In this document: positions 7,291 through 13,567 of the stretch, one piece after another
Numbering within the stretch: position 1 is the first letter of the stretch
How the letters are laid out: each line of letters opens with the position of its first letter
Origin: a virus
Strand: one strand, 5' to 3'
IMG/VR virus record: IMGVR_UViG_3300035680_000046
Coordinates: 1-34,509 of that record
DNA length: 34,509 bases
Made by a program: the position numbers and the translations under genes
The notes under the pieces: model-generated
Seen by the model: only the letters and a program-made list of their open reading frames with translations
What the model was told of the DNA's origin: nothing
Databases searched by the model: none

Positions 7291-7911
7291 TCAAGTGTTC
7301 CAAGCACGAGATTTTGGCTCTGATTGTTGGCTCGGTGTCTTCAAATCCTGCTTATTGTTCATCTGCCATCTAACCAATCTGCCCTTTATTGACCAGGTCT
7401 TTTCTAATTGAAATCTCATCTTGCCTTTGGCATCTGCCTCTGACCAATAGATGTAAAATTGCCTTAACATATCATCGGTAAAGTCTCCCCTGTGCTTGGC
7501 AAGTTCCTGTTTGAATTGATTTGAATCCATCTTTTTATAATTAATAATATCATTTACATTTACACTTACACTATCACTTACACTTACACTTACACTAACA
7601 GGTTTTGTGGGTTTTGAAATAACCGAATGGGTTTTGTGGGTTTCTTCTAAACCATCTTGGTTTGTCTTTGGTCTGCCTCCCTTCAATCCGTTAACTCTTG
7701 CACGTTCAGCACGTTGCTCCCACTTATCTGCATCTCTATCCATACTTGCACGGATGAACCCAAATGCAATAAATAAGGGATCAGATGTTGTTGGTGTTAT
7801 ACCATCTATCTGATATTCGAATATCAGTCGCATAAGTCTTCCAAACTCCTCATCTGAAAGATGCTTGATGGTCTCGTATGTGTCACAATATAGTAAGAAT
7901 GATTTTTTCAT
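7291..7911 (-). CDS. DUF6291-type protein, putative replication protein (206 aa)
   Basis: The N-terminal 75 residues (SFLLYCDTYETIKHLSDEEF, then LMRLIFEYQIDG and ADKWEQRAERARVNG) fit the DUF6291 family of phage and mobile-element proteins found near replication genes. The basic GLKGGRPK motif follows. A low-complexity linker of alternating Ser and Val, encoded by a hexanucleotide tandem repeat at 7556-7597, separates this from a C-terminal domain (about 130-206) that is helical and aromatic (FYIYWSEAD). The gene follows a structured leader whose final stem and T-run end just before its ATG, so its expression may be controlled by attenuation. The replication role is inferred from neighbours. 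Confidence 0.8.
   Translation of the reverse strand: MKKSFLLYCDTYETIKHLSDEEFGRLMRLIFEYQIDGITPTTSDPLFIAFGFIRASMDRDADKWEQRAERARVNGLKGGRPKTNQDGLEETHKTHSVISKPTKPVSVSVSVSDSVSVNVNDIINYKKMDSNQFKQELAKHRGDFTDDMLRQFYIYWSEADAKGKMRFQLEKTWSIKGRLVRWQMNNKQDLKTPSQQSEPKSRAWNT
7556..7597 (-). repeat. Hexanucleotide tandem repeat in DUF6291 gene
   Basis: About seven imperfect copies of ACTTAC (plus strand) encode alternating Val and Ser residues in the linker of the DUF6291 protein. A separate direct repeat of GGTTTTGTGGGTTT occurs at 7601-7614 and 7630-7643. Such repeats can change length by slippage while keeping the frame. Confidence 0.8.
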
Positions 7912-8031
7912 CGGATAAAAAGAATGCTCATCAATAACTGCGGTGAGACCGATAGGCTATCACCCCTACCACGCAGCATCAATGAGCAATGTTTAAATTT
8001 CTTACTATTCGGGGTCTCACTTCCGGTAGTT
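7912..8031 (-). ncRNA. Structured leader RNA / attenuator before DUF6291 gene
   Basis: This 120-base gap between the VRR-NUC stop and the ATG at 7911 can fold on the minus strand. An outer stem pairs 7982-7988 with 7925-7931 (TGCTCAT with ATGAGCA). An inner stem pairs 7972-7976 with 7938-7942 (CTGCG with CGCAG). After the outer stem comes TTCTTTTTATCC, as in an intrinsic terminator. Upstream, GTGAGACC (8013-8020) is perfectly complementary to GGTCTCAC in the apical part (7943-7950), giving a competing pairing or pseudoknot. A TACATTTG box lies just upstream at 8032-8039. I do not recognise a known riboswitch class; a replication origin is the main alternative. Confidence 0.5.
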
Positions 8032-8039
8032 CAAATGTA
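8032..8039 (-). promoter_or_regulatory. Candidate -7 box TACATTTG before the structured leader
   Basis: TACATTTG on the minus strand matches the Bacteroidetes -7 consensus and lies between the stop of the VRR-NUC gene and the structured leader. No convincing -33 TTG is visible at the right distance, so it is only a candidate. Confidence 0.3.
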
Positions 8040-8414
8040 TTAAAGATTCAGATAGGCATCTATCTTATTGATGCATTCATCTAATCCAACGGAGAATTCT
8101 GCACGATATCCTGCTTTCGCAAGATGCAGGAGCATCTCCGATTGTTCGTGCAGATGCTTGTCTGACATTAACTGACCATCCATCTTATGAATCTTTACTT
8201 TCTTGATTTCAAGATATAAGCCACCAAATCCACCTCTGCACTGGGCAATAAACAAATCGGGATAACCACGGTGTGGATTCATACCCTTATGCTTCTTGGC
8301 TTGCCCTAGACTCATCTTCATCCCTGCACTAAAGTCGAAACGCCAAACCACATTGGGATACTTGAGAGCCATATACTTGGCAATAGCAAAATATATATCA
8401 GATTCCTTTGACAT
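8040..8414 (-). CDS. VRR-NUC domain nuclease (124 aa)
   Basis: This is a small single-domain nuclease of the PD-(D/E)XK superfamily. The expected residues are E4 in the first helix, HRGYPDLFI with D53, LEIKK with E69 and K71, Q91 in HEQSEM, and a closing LAKAGYRAEF strand. The family acts on branched or structured DNA, such as Holliday junctions, and is frequent in phages beside recombination genes. It follows an unknown 83-aa gene with a 17-base overlap and lies two genes after the RecE-like exonuclease, so a role in processing replication or recombination intermediates is likely. Confidence 0.92.
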   Translation of the reverse strand: MSKESDIYFAIAKYMALKYPNVVWRFDFSAGMKMSLGQAKKHKGMNPHRGYPDLFIAQCRGGFGGLYLEIKKVKIHKMDGQLMSDKHLHEQSEMLLHLAKAGYRAEFSVGLDECINKIDAYLNL

Positions 8415-8649
8415 CCTTTAAGAATTCTATACGTTCAACTATATCATTGCGGTCATCAATTGCCTCAATGTATACCTCAACTGCTCTTTGATTTTTATGG
8501 TCTACATAGACTCTTGAATACTTATAGTTCACATACTTACTCTTTTCAAATCCGCAAGCAGATAAGTATGCTGCTACATTCTCCAACTTATGATGGTATA
8601 ACTCATCTAAATTGCCAAGGTCTTCAAATCTATCGGTCAAAGTCCCCAT
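8398..8649 (-). CDS. Unknown small protein (83 aa)
   Basis: The protein is acidic and has no recognised domain. Its N-terminal half is helical (LDELYHHKLENVAAYLSACG); the second half has a strand-rich piece (YSRVYVDHKNQRAVEVYIEA) followed by a helix. It is wedged between two nuclease genes with overlaps on both sides (20 bases with the exonuclease, 17 with VRR-NUC), which suggests co-translation and perhaps a shared role in recombination. Confidence 0.72.
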   Translation of the reverse strand: MGTLTDRFEDLGNLDELYHHKLENVAAYLSACGFEKSKYVNYKYSRVYVDHKNQRAVEVYIEAIDDRNDIVERIEFLKDVKGI

Positions 8650-9247
8650 CGAATTGTTCTAAAAAGTTAGCGATTAGTTGAATTGCGTGGGTTAGTTCGT
8701 CATCTGAATGCCTATACAAGAATAGGTCACTAGAGGTACTACCATTCTTCTTTGCTTTTTGAGGGACACCAATATAATAAAAATCTTTGGGAGTCCACCC
8801 CATAAGCATAGAATACCATACTGCTTGGATGTGATTGCAATGTTCCAACATATCCTTGGCAAACTGCTCAATGGTCTTGCAAGTAGTGGTCTTGATATCG
8901 ACTATAATCTTATTTTCGTGATAAACCATATCTAGCATTCCCTTTCCCAATATGTGTTGGGTGCTTCCATCAAGATATGGTATGACTATCTCATCCACTA
9001 CTATCATCTCCTTCTGTGATCCATTGAACAAAGCCTCTAGCATAGCATTTGAGCAGATTGCATTGTACACATTGTATGCATCTTTACTCATCTCACTTGG
9101 GTCGGTCTCCAATAGTTGGTGATGAAAGGCAGCACCCTTGTCGAGTGCTGCCTTAACTGATTTATTAATCGATATGTCTCCAGTGTAGAATCGTTTGATT
9201 CTTGAGGCAGAGATAGCAGGATAGTTTATATATTCTTCTCGTGTCAT
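8630..9247 (-). CDS. PD-(D/E)XK exonuclease, RecE/RecB-like (205 aa)
   Basis: The protein matches the phage exonuclease group related to RecE and the RecB nuclease domain, which resects double-stranded DNA ends for annealing. The opening YPAISASRIKRF is typical of these enzymes. Catalytic motifs are D106 in GKGMLDMVY, D117-I-K119 in IVDIKT, and Q141 with Y145 in QAVWY. I chose ATG at 9247, which overlaps the upstream stop as ATGA; the frame extends to 9292 but that would overlap the previous gene by 49 bases. Neighbours with SSB-like and coiled-coil recombination proteins indicate a phage recombination module, although no clear annealing protein of the RecT or Erf type is recognised. Confidence 0.88.
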   Translation of the reverse strand: MTREEYINYPAISASRIKRFYTGDISINKSVKAALDKGAAFHHQLLETDPSEMSKDAYNVYNAICSNAMLEALFNGSQKEMIVVDEIVIPYLDGSTQHILGKGMLDMVYHENKIIVDIKTTTCKTIEQFAKDMLEHCNHIQAVWYSMLMGWTPKDFYYIGVPQKAKKNGSTSSDLFLYRHSDDELTHAIQLIANFLEQFDGDFDR

Positions 9248-9705
9248 ATCTCCTCGTATGTGATAGTGGTGATTGGTCTTTGCAGTTTCCATCCCTTGCT
9301 CTTCAGATGCAATGCCATCTGCTCATCGGTCATTGTTGTAGGAGACACAGATTTCTGTAATGACAAAGTGAGTTGTTCTTGCTCCTTATCTCTTGCATCT
9401 CTATTTATCTTCTTTGCCATCTCCTTTACTTGGTTATAGGATAGTCTTGAGAATCTTGCACCACTACACCATTGCCTAAATGCAGTCTCACAATAGCCTA
9501 ATGCTAAACTGAATTGCTTGCTAGTCATTCCTGCCCTTTTCTGTACCTTTATAAGTTCCTCAATAATCTGCTCGTGCTTGTATTCGGTAAACTTGTAAGT
9601 ATTACCTCGTTTTAGAATTCCATTGATAGCAGCAGATGTTGGCTCATTTGTGTCAAGGTTTTTTAGATAAGCCTTGATTGAGATTTTTGGTCTTGTTGTT
9701 TCCAT
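9244..9705 (-). CDS. Unknown protein with helix-turn-helix-like segment (153 aa)
   Basis: Residues about 58-90 (AGMTSKQFSLALGYCETAFR then SRLSYNQVKEMAKKI) resemble an XRE-type helix-turn-helix with a following helix, so DNA binding is plausible. The N-terminal 45 residues contain TNEPTSAAINGILKRGNTY; the C-terminal 35 are unrelated to anything I recognise. It lies in the recombination block, four bases after the preceding stop, with an ATGA junction to the exonuclease. It could be a regulator or part of the recombination machinery; the context slightly favours the second. Confidence 0.7.
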   Translation of the reverse strand: METTRPKISIKAYLKNLDTNEPTSAAINGILKRGNTYKFTEYKHEQIIEELIKVQKRAGMTSKQFSLALGYCETAFRQWCSGARFSRLSYNQVKEMAKKINRDARDKEQEQLTLSLQKSVSPTTMTDEQMALHLKSKGWKLQRPITTITYEEI

Positions 9706-9708
9706 TGT

Positions 9709-10365
9709 TTATCGAATTATTTGGGTTTTTTCTTCAAAGATTTCAATACCATCTATAGACTCAACACCAAGTGCATTCATTGCCTTGGGCAGTCCTTTTA
9801 TTAGGTCTTCGGGATTTATATTGTTGTGTGCGAATTGTACAGACAATACCTTAATCCAATCTACCTCTCCACTTATTCTTGCCTTGGTAGTTGTTCTGAT
9901 ATTCTTGGTGTGGTCAGTGCTGACAGATGTGGCATATAGTTTATCTGTGAATGCCCCAAGAGCCTCTGCCATTGCCATCATTGGGTTGTTAAATGATGCC
10001 TCTGCTTCTGCCTTTAGTTTAGCCTCTGCCTCTGTCTTCTTGCGCTCCAGTTCTTGGCTATACTCAAGCATCTTACGCTTGCCATCTTCTACGAACTGCT
10101 TTAGATTGGCAGTTGTTTCCGATTCAAGTTTTATTAAATCTTTCTTAAATGCATCCATTGGGGCAGTTACATTCTTTCGGGCGGTCTCTACTTGTTTGAT
10201 CGCCTCATTAACTGCCTTTATCGTCTCTGAAACTTTATCGTATGAATACTTATCTGTTACAGGGACATCCAAGATTGACATTTTATGTGCATTTAGCACA
10301 CTTGTCGAGTTGATTATTTGATAGAATTCACTAACCGGAATTGCTATCTTTACATTGTTGTTCAT
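9709..10365 (-). CDS. Coiled-coil recombination-associated protein (218 aa)
   Basis: A long helical segment (about residues 45-125) rich in Lys, Glu and Ala is predicted to be a coiled coil, with the signature ARKNVTAPMDAFKKDLIKLE. Proteins of this layout, similar to the DUF1351 and Gam-like groups, occur in phages beside exonuclease and single-strand-binding genes. The C-terminal 60 residues (GEVDWIKVLSVQFAHNN onward) form a small separate domain. The gene follows a strong hairpin at 10385-10408. A role in homologous recombination is inferred from these neighbours. Confidence 0.72.
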   Translation of the reverse strand: MNNNVKIAIPVSEFYQIINSTSVLNAHKMSILDVPVTDKYSYDKVSETIKAVNEAIKQVETARKNVTAPMDAFKKDLIKLESETTANLKQFVEDGKRKMLEYSQELERKKTEAEAKLKAEAEASFNNPMMAMAEALGAFTDKLYATSVSTDHTKNIRTTTKARISGEVDWIKVLSVQFAHNNINPEDLIKGLPKAMNALGVESIDGIEIFEEKTQIIR

Positions 10366-10384
10366 TGTGTTTCTCTGATTGAAG

Positions 10385-10408
10385 AGGGGAGGTGTGTGTG
10401 CCTCCCCT
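10385..10408. terminator. Strong GC hairpin between SSB-like and coiled-coil genes
   Basis: A perfect 8-bp stem (AGGGGAGG with CCTCCCCT) encloses an 8-base alternating loop. On the plus strand it is followed by a run of six or more T; on the transcribed minus strand it is followed by CTTCAATC, which is a poor terminator tail. It may partly terminate, or protect the 3' end of the upstream message. Confidence 0.55.
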
Positions 10409-10418
10409 TTTTTGGTTA

Positions 10419-11117
10419 TTAGAATGGTGGATTATTTGAGGATGTTGTAAAATGACCTCCAAAGATATCATCCAAATCCTTGGTCAAATTTGGGTCTATT
10501 TGGCTGCGTGATTCAAGTGGGGTAGTCTGTGGCAATACCGCTGATGGATTGTAACTTTGTTCGGCTGCAAATCTTGAACGATACTCATCTGATTGCATAA
10601 TCTGCTCCCTCACGAATTCGGGCAGCAAACTGAACACCTCTTGGTTATGTGCAGTTGTCTCGTATGCTAATGATGGATTAATCTGAACTGGGCAAGTGAT
10701 ACCCTTCGGCAATGGTGATATGCTCATTATGTTTGCAAATGTGCCGACATCGGTCACACGGTGCGAAACATTTAACATCGCAGGAGTCCCCAACAAATCC
10801 ATTATCTCAAAGTTTGATGCCTCTCTGTCTGTCATCGACTTGCCTATCCAAGACTCAACGAACTTGCGTAGGTTTGCTTTTTCAGACATTGACAATGTCA
10901 TTGATGTTCTAACATAAAAAGGTTGCTCACCTTTGGACTCATCGAATACCGCTAGTTCGTTTGGTAATTCGAATAAGAATTGTACTTTACGTTTTCGCCC
11001 ACCAAATTTCTTGTCTTCTGTAGTGCCAAGGTCAATGATTTGGTAACATCTTCCGATGTGCGCCCCTTGTGGAGCGACTTTCTTTTGTGCATTTCCGCTA
11101 CTTGCTGATGCTTTCAT
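10419..11117 (-). CDS. Single-strand-DNA-binding-like protein, DUF669 type (232 aa)
   Basis: The N-terminal domain opens with GAHIGRCYQIIDLGTTEDKK and continues with KRKVQFLFELP, the pattern of DUF669-type phage proteins that act as single-strand DNA binding or recombination mediators. The region to about residue 150 is beta-rich, consistent with an OB-fold. The C-terminus is low-complexity and ends with Pro-Pro-Phe after Asn and Ser residues, preceded by an acidic DLDDIFGG stretch, reminiscent of the protein-interaction tail of SSBs. The exonuclease and coiled-coil genes downstream complete a recombination module. Confidence 0.7.
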   Translation of the reverse strand: MKASASSGNAQKKVAPQGAHIGRCYQIIDLGTTEDKKFGGRKRKVQFLFELPNELAVFDESKGEQPFYVRTSMTLSMSEKANLRKFVESWIGKSMTDREASNFEIMDLLGTPAMLNVSHRVTDVGTFANIMSISPLPKGITCPVQINPSLAYETTAHNQEVFSLLPEFVREQIMQSDEYRSRFAAEQSYNPSAVLPQTTPLESRSQIDPNLTKDLDDIFGGHFTTSSNNPPF

Positions 11118-11123
11118 AAGTGT

Positions 11124-11429
11124 TTAAATTGATGTGGTTAAAGATTCAAGAGATTGGTAATGGAGGTATTCGGTGACTAGTGCAAATTGCTCGTGAAATT
11201 CCTCTATTGTAAGAGGGTCATATAGCCTTTTTTCGGGTGGAACACCGTACTCCATAGAGCGATGAAACTGCCTTGCAAGATTGGCTGATTGGCTATCACA
11301 TCTTGTGTATAGACCTTTGATGCATCCATCATTAACCACCATCACAAGAGTTCCTGTTAGATGATTGTAGTGAAAAAATTCAGTACCCTTCCAATTTTGG
11401 AAGATTGTTGATGTTGTTGATTGGTTCAT
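11124..11429 (-). CDS. Unknown protein (101 aa)
   Basis: I chose ATG at 11429 (MNQSTTSTIFQNWKGTEFF); the frame is open to 11546 but that would overlap the upstream gene by 92 bases, and the short gap has the usual TTTAAACAT-like leader. The sequence has a central conserved-looking stretch GLYTRCDSQSANLARQFHRS and an aromatic C-terminal helix. No family is recognised. It ends six bases before the SSB-like gene and sits in the early operon. Confidence 0.72.
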   Translation of the reverse strand: MNQSTTSTIFQNWKGTEFFHYNHLTGTLVMVVNDGCIKGLYTRCDSQSANLARQFHRSMEYGVPPEKRLYDPLTIEEFHEQFALVTEYLHYQSLESLTTSI

Positions 11430-11454
11430 ATAGTTTGAGTTAAAATGTTTAAAA

Positions 11455-11685
11455 TTAAAAAACTTCGAATTGTTCATCATCAAGTCCCTTGCTAATAAAA
11501 ATATCAGTAAGTTCCATACACATATCTTCAAAGGCATCTTTGTCAAATGTGCAATAGTTAAACAACCATTGATTGCTATCTACCTTTATAAGTTTGTCCT
11601 TAAAGAGTTTCTCTAGGCTTTTATCCCCTAAAACTTGAGCCATCTTGTTGGCTTCTTTGGTAGTTGTTCTGATACAGATGTTCAT
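11455..11685 (-). CDS. Unknown small protein (76 aa)
   Basis: The product is a small acidic alpha-helical protein starting MNICIRTTTKEANKMAQVLG and ending LDDEQFEVF. No domain is recognised. Its ATG is preceded by an AT-rich leader with two ACATTCGAAC-like blocks and TTTAAACATT, directly downstream of the terminator hairpin at 11707-11737. It is part of a run of early genes with individually spaced leaders, unlike the overlapping late genes. Confidence 0.68.
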   Translation of the reverse strand: MNICIRTTTKEANKMAQVLGDKSLEKLFKDKLIKVDSNQWLFNYCTFDKDAFEDMCMELTDIFISKGLDDEQFEVF

Positions 11686-11706
11686 CGTTTGAATGTTCGA
11701 ATGTTT

Positions 11707-11737
11707 AAAAAAAGGAGGGGAGACATATGCCTCCCCT
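11707..11737 (-). terminator. Intrinsic terminator after the 68-aa gene
   Basis: On the minus strand a 7-bp stem (AGGGGAG with CTCCCCT, 11716-11722 and 11731-11737) with an 8-base loop is followed by CC and then seven T residues. It lies seven bases after the stop of the gene at 11745 and before the ATG at 11685, so part of transcription probably ends here. Confidence 0.75.
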
Positions 11738-11744
11738 TGGATTA

Positions 11745-11951
11745 TTATTTGATTAGCCCCAAATCTTGTTTTGCAAGATAGATGATAGCATCTACATTAA
11801 TGTCTCTGCTATAGTTTAAATTAACTACAACATTATTAAGGTTCACGTTAACTTCTTCAGAGTTAAGTCCTTTGTTAAGATTTTGAAAAGCAAATGAACG
11901 CAATGCACTTTTTTGCTCTTCGATTGTCGGCTTGTTGTTTTGAGTTTCCAT
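11745..11951 (-). CDS. Unknown small protein, first early gene (68 aa)
   Basis: It begins METQNNKPTIEEQKSALRSF and includes a Val/Asn-rich alternating stretch (SEEVNVNLNNVVVNLNYSRD) that would form a strand pair, then a short helix ending QDLGLIK. No family is recognised. It is the first gene after the promoter at 11989-12018 and is closed by its own terminator, so it may be expressed as a separate, strongly transcribed early unit. Confidence 0.7.
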   Translation of the reverse strand: METQNNKPTIEEQKSALRSFAFQNLNKGLNSEEVNVNLNNVVVNLNYSRDINVDAIIYLAKQDLGLIK

Positions 11952-11988
11952 TGGATATATGTTTAAAGAGTGTGTATGTTTGTTGAGG

Positions 11989-12018
11989 CAAATGTCTAAA
12001 TACTTTTTGAATTAGCAA
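11989..12018 (-). promoter_or_regulatory. Early promoter, TTG-N19-GACATTTG
   Basis: The minus strand has TTG (12016-12018), a 19-base spacer and GACATTTG (11989-11996). The whole segment from -33 to the ATG at 11951 is related to that at 7215-7244, with shared AATTCAAAA, TTTAGA, ATTTGC, CACAC and TTTAAACAT blocks at matching distances. It lies just after the terminator at 12031-12053 and so opens a new transcription unit. Confidence 0.6.
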
Positions 12019-12030
12019 TACCCAAACAAG

Positions 12031-12053
12031 AAAAAAGCAAATTATTTTTTGCT
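12031..12053 (-). terminator. Intrinsic terminator after the lysis region
   Basis: AGCAAA (12048-12053 on the minus strand) pairs with TTTGCT (12036-12041) around a six-base loop and is followed by a run of T. It lies about 37 bases after the stop of the spanin-like gene at 12090 and ends the late transcript. Confidence 0.7.
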
Positions 12054-12089
12054 AATACTCACAATCAACTATAAATCAGTTAATTAAAT

Positions 12090-12779
12090 TTACTTGGCTG
12101 CTTGGAACATTATCCCACCACCAATGGCAGCACCTAGAATAAAGGCAACTCCCTTGGATTGCCACCACTTCTTATCGTCTCTAATGTAGATATTAGACAT
12201 ACCACTAATGCTCATATTAGGATTGTCTATATTCAAACGCACTACCTTATCCGTTCTGCCCATAATCTTCGAAATAAGACCATCTCTTGCACTATCTCCC
12301 ACCGCATAGGTCAAAGTACCATAAGATTCAATTGAATCGATTTGGAGCAGCCCTAATCTATTTATCGTGCCATCTATCGTTAGCCACTTATCTACCTTGC
12401 TAAAACTTCTTGGCAATTTTAGATGTGGAAATGAGTCAATATAGATAGGGTCACCTAATTTAATCTCTGTCTTGATAATGGTCTTTGTCTTGAACTTGGC
12501 AAGTTCTTGTAGGTTGGTTAGCCTTAATTTATCTGCCTCTGATTGCAGCATCTTGATGGCAGTCTCTTTGTCAACTATCATCTGCCTCTGCGAATAGACT
12601 ACCAGTGAATCATCATAAACTCTTTTGGTGAATCCATCATTGATTCGATTGAGTTCAGTGATATCATCGTGCAGGATGAGATTGGTTTGACAAGTTGATA
12701 TCAATGCCATCATTAGGATTGCTATGATGATTGCCATTATAATCTTGCTAGGGTCAAAGTCAAATCGGGCAGCATCCAT
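12090..12779 (-). CDS. Rz-like spanin candidate (229 aa)
   Basis: An N-terminal membrane segment (about residues 13-31, IIMAIIIAILMMALISTCQT) is followed by a helical stretch (about 35-95) suited to a coiled coil, a beta-rich middle, and a second hydrophobic segment at the very C-terminus (GVAFILGAAIGGGIMF). Position in the lysis region and the N-terminal anchor with periplasmic coil suggest a spanin that disrupts the outer membrane, although the C-terminal hydrophobic end is not typical of Rz. A structural or membrane-bound modifier is an alternative. It starts 20 bases inside the previous gene. Confidence 0.55.
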   Translation of the reverse strand: MDAARFDFDPSKIIMAIIIAILMMALISTCQTNLILHDDITELNRINDGFTKRVYDDSLVVYSQRQMIVDKETAIKMLQSEADKLRLTNLQELAKFKTKTIIKTEIKLGDPIYIDSFPHLKLPRSFSKVDKWLTIDGTINRLGLLQIDSIESYGTLTYAVGDSARDGLISKIMGRTDKVVRLNIDNPNMSISGMSNIYIRDDKKWWQSKGVAFILGAAIGGGIMFQAAK

Positions 12780-12969
12780 CAGATATATATATCATTAGTT
12801 GGTTAACTCGTTCCTGTACTATTTCCTTCTGTTTGATCCCTTCCATAAGCACATTGATTGCTATATGCAATGGCATACCTCTCTCAAGAACATATAGTGC
12901 TGCTACCTTTACCAATCGCTCATCACAATCCTCGTCAGTCTTGGGTAGGTATTTTGCAGCATCTATCAT
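12760..12969 (-). CDS. Unknown small protein coupled to the PAS-HisKA gene (69 aa)
   Basis: The protein is a compact helical protein, starting MIDAAKYLPKTDEDCDERLV, with a hydrophobic central helix (LYVLERGMPLHIAINVLM) and two adjacent Cys near the end. No domain is recognised. Its ATG overlaps the stop of the PAS-HisKA gene by four bases (ATGA), so the two are made together and may act together. Confidence 0.7.
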   Translation of the reverse strand: MIDAAKYLPKTDEDCDERLVKVAALYVLERGMPLHIAINVLMEGIKQKEIVQERVNQLMIYISDGCCPI

Positions 12970-13532
12970 ATCTGTCTCGCTGCCTTTCGTACAAGCACCC
13001 TAATTACTTCATCAAGTTTATTAACTGAATCATCTATCATCAACATCAACTCCTGCCTCTCTTTATGACTAGCACTAGAGTTATCCTTGAGCATTCTAAC
13101 AAGTCCTCCTATGGATGTCAATGGTTGTCTTAATTCGTGGGATAGCATAAATCTAAACTCCTCTAAAAGTATCTTCTGCCTTTCGTGTTCGTGGGCAGCA
13201 ATAGATGTAACATCCACTATCTGCATACCGACAAAGTGCAAGCAGTCCAAGATAGTATAAATATTCCAAAGGTTATACCTTAACGAGCCTGTTTTCTGCT
13301 TTGTCCTTGCATATACTCGTATAGGCTCCGGTGATTTTAGTTTAGATTTATTGATTGCTGCTATGACATCATCTCTGTCCATATCTGTGGCAGCAATGTC
13401 AGCAATGTTCTTTGGCTTGATGTGGCTTATGTATTCCTTGAACAAATCATTAGAGGAGACTATGTTGCCATCTTGTGTTGTTACAAGGTAAAAGACATCT
13501 ATCGAATTGTCTAGTATGTACAACAATGACAT
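12966..13532 (-). CDS. PAS-HisKA protein, histidine-kinase fragment without ATPase domain (188 aa)
   Basis: Residues about 5-110 look like a PAS sensor domain (LDNSIDVFYLVTTQDGNIV at the start and FVGMQIVDVTS as the closing strand). A connecting helix leads to a HisKA dimerisation/phosphoacceptor domain with H-box MLSHELRQPLTSIGG, putative phospho-accepting H132, and the second helix of the hairpin (about 158-183). The protein ends there: no N, G1, F or G2 boxes of a HATPase domain exist in this frame or in the next genes. It could heterodimerise with a host kinase, accept or drain phosphate, or act as a decoy. A promoter (13537-13567) lies right before it. This is not a typical lysis gene. 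Confidence 0.85.
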   Translation of the reverse strand: MSLLYILDNSIDVFYLVTTQDGNIVSSNDLFKEYISHIKPKNIADIAATDMDRDDVIAAINKSKLKSPEPIRVYARTKQKTGSLRYNLWNIYTILDCLHFVGMQIVDVTSIAAHEHERQKILLEEFRFMLSHELRQPLTSIGGLVRMLKDNSSASHKERQELMLMIDDSVNKLDEVIRVLVRKAARQI

Positions 13533-13536
13533 AAGA

Positions 13537-13567
13537 CAAAGATAACGATTATCTATGCCTTGCTCAA
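13537..13567 (-). promoter_or_regulatory. Promoter TTG-N20-TATCTTTG before the PAS-HisKA gene
   Basis: TTG (13565-13567), a 20-base spacer and a consensus -7 box TATCTTTG (13537-13544) stand exactly four bases before the ATG at 13532. The promoter lies over the end of the upstream gene. Start of transcription would fall at or next to the ATG, giving a leaderless message. Confidence 0.6.

Noticed and set aside
7556-7643. CRISPR-like repeats
   Set aside because: The repeats are six bases and in frame within a coding linker; there are no spacers.
7912-8031. tRNA gene
   Set aside because: The fold has no cloverleaf, no T-loop consensus and no anticodon arm; pairing fits an attenuator instead.
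9248-9292. Longer N-terminus of the exonuclease
   Set aside because: It would overlap the upstream gene by 49 bases; ATG at 9247 gives an ATGA junction like most neighbours.
9674-10321. 215-aa open frame on the plus strand
   Set aside because: It is the antisense of the Lys/Ala/Glu-rich coiled-coil gene at 9709-10365. Its Ser, Leu and Ile-rich product and the all-minus coding layout mark it as a shadow.
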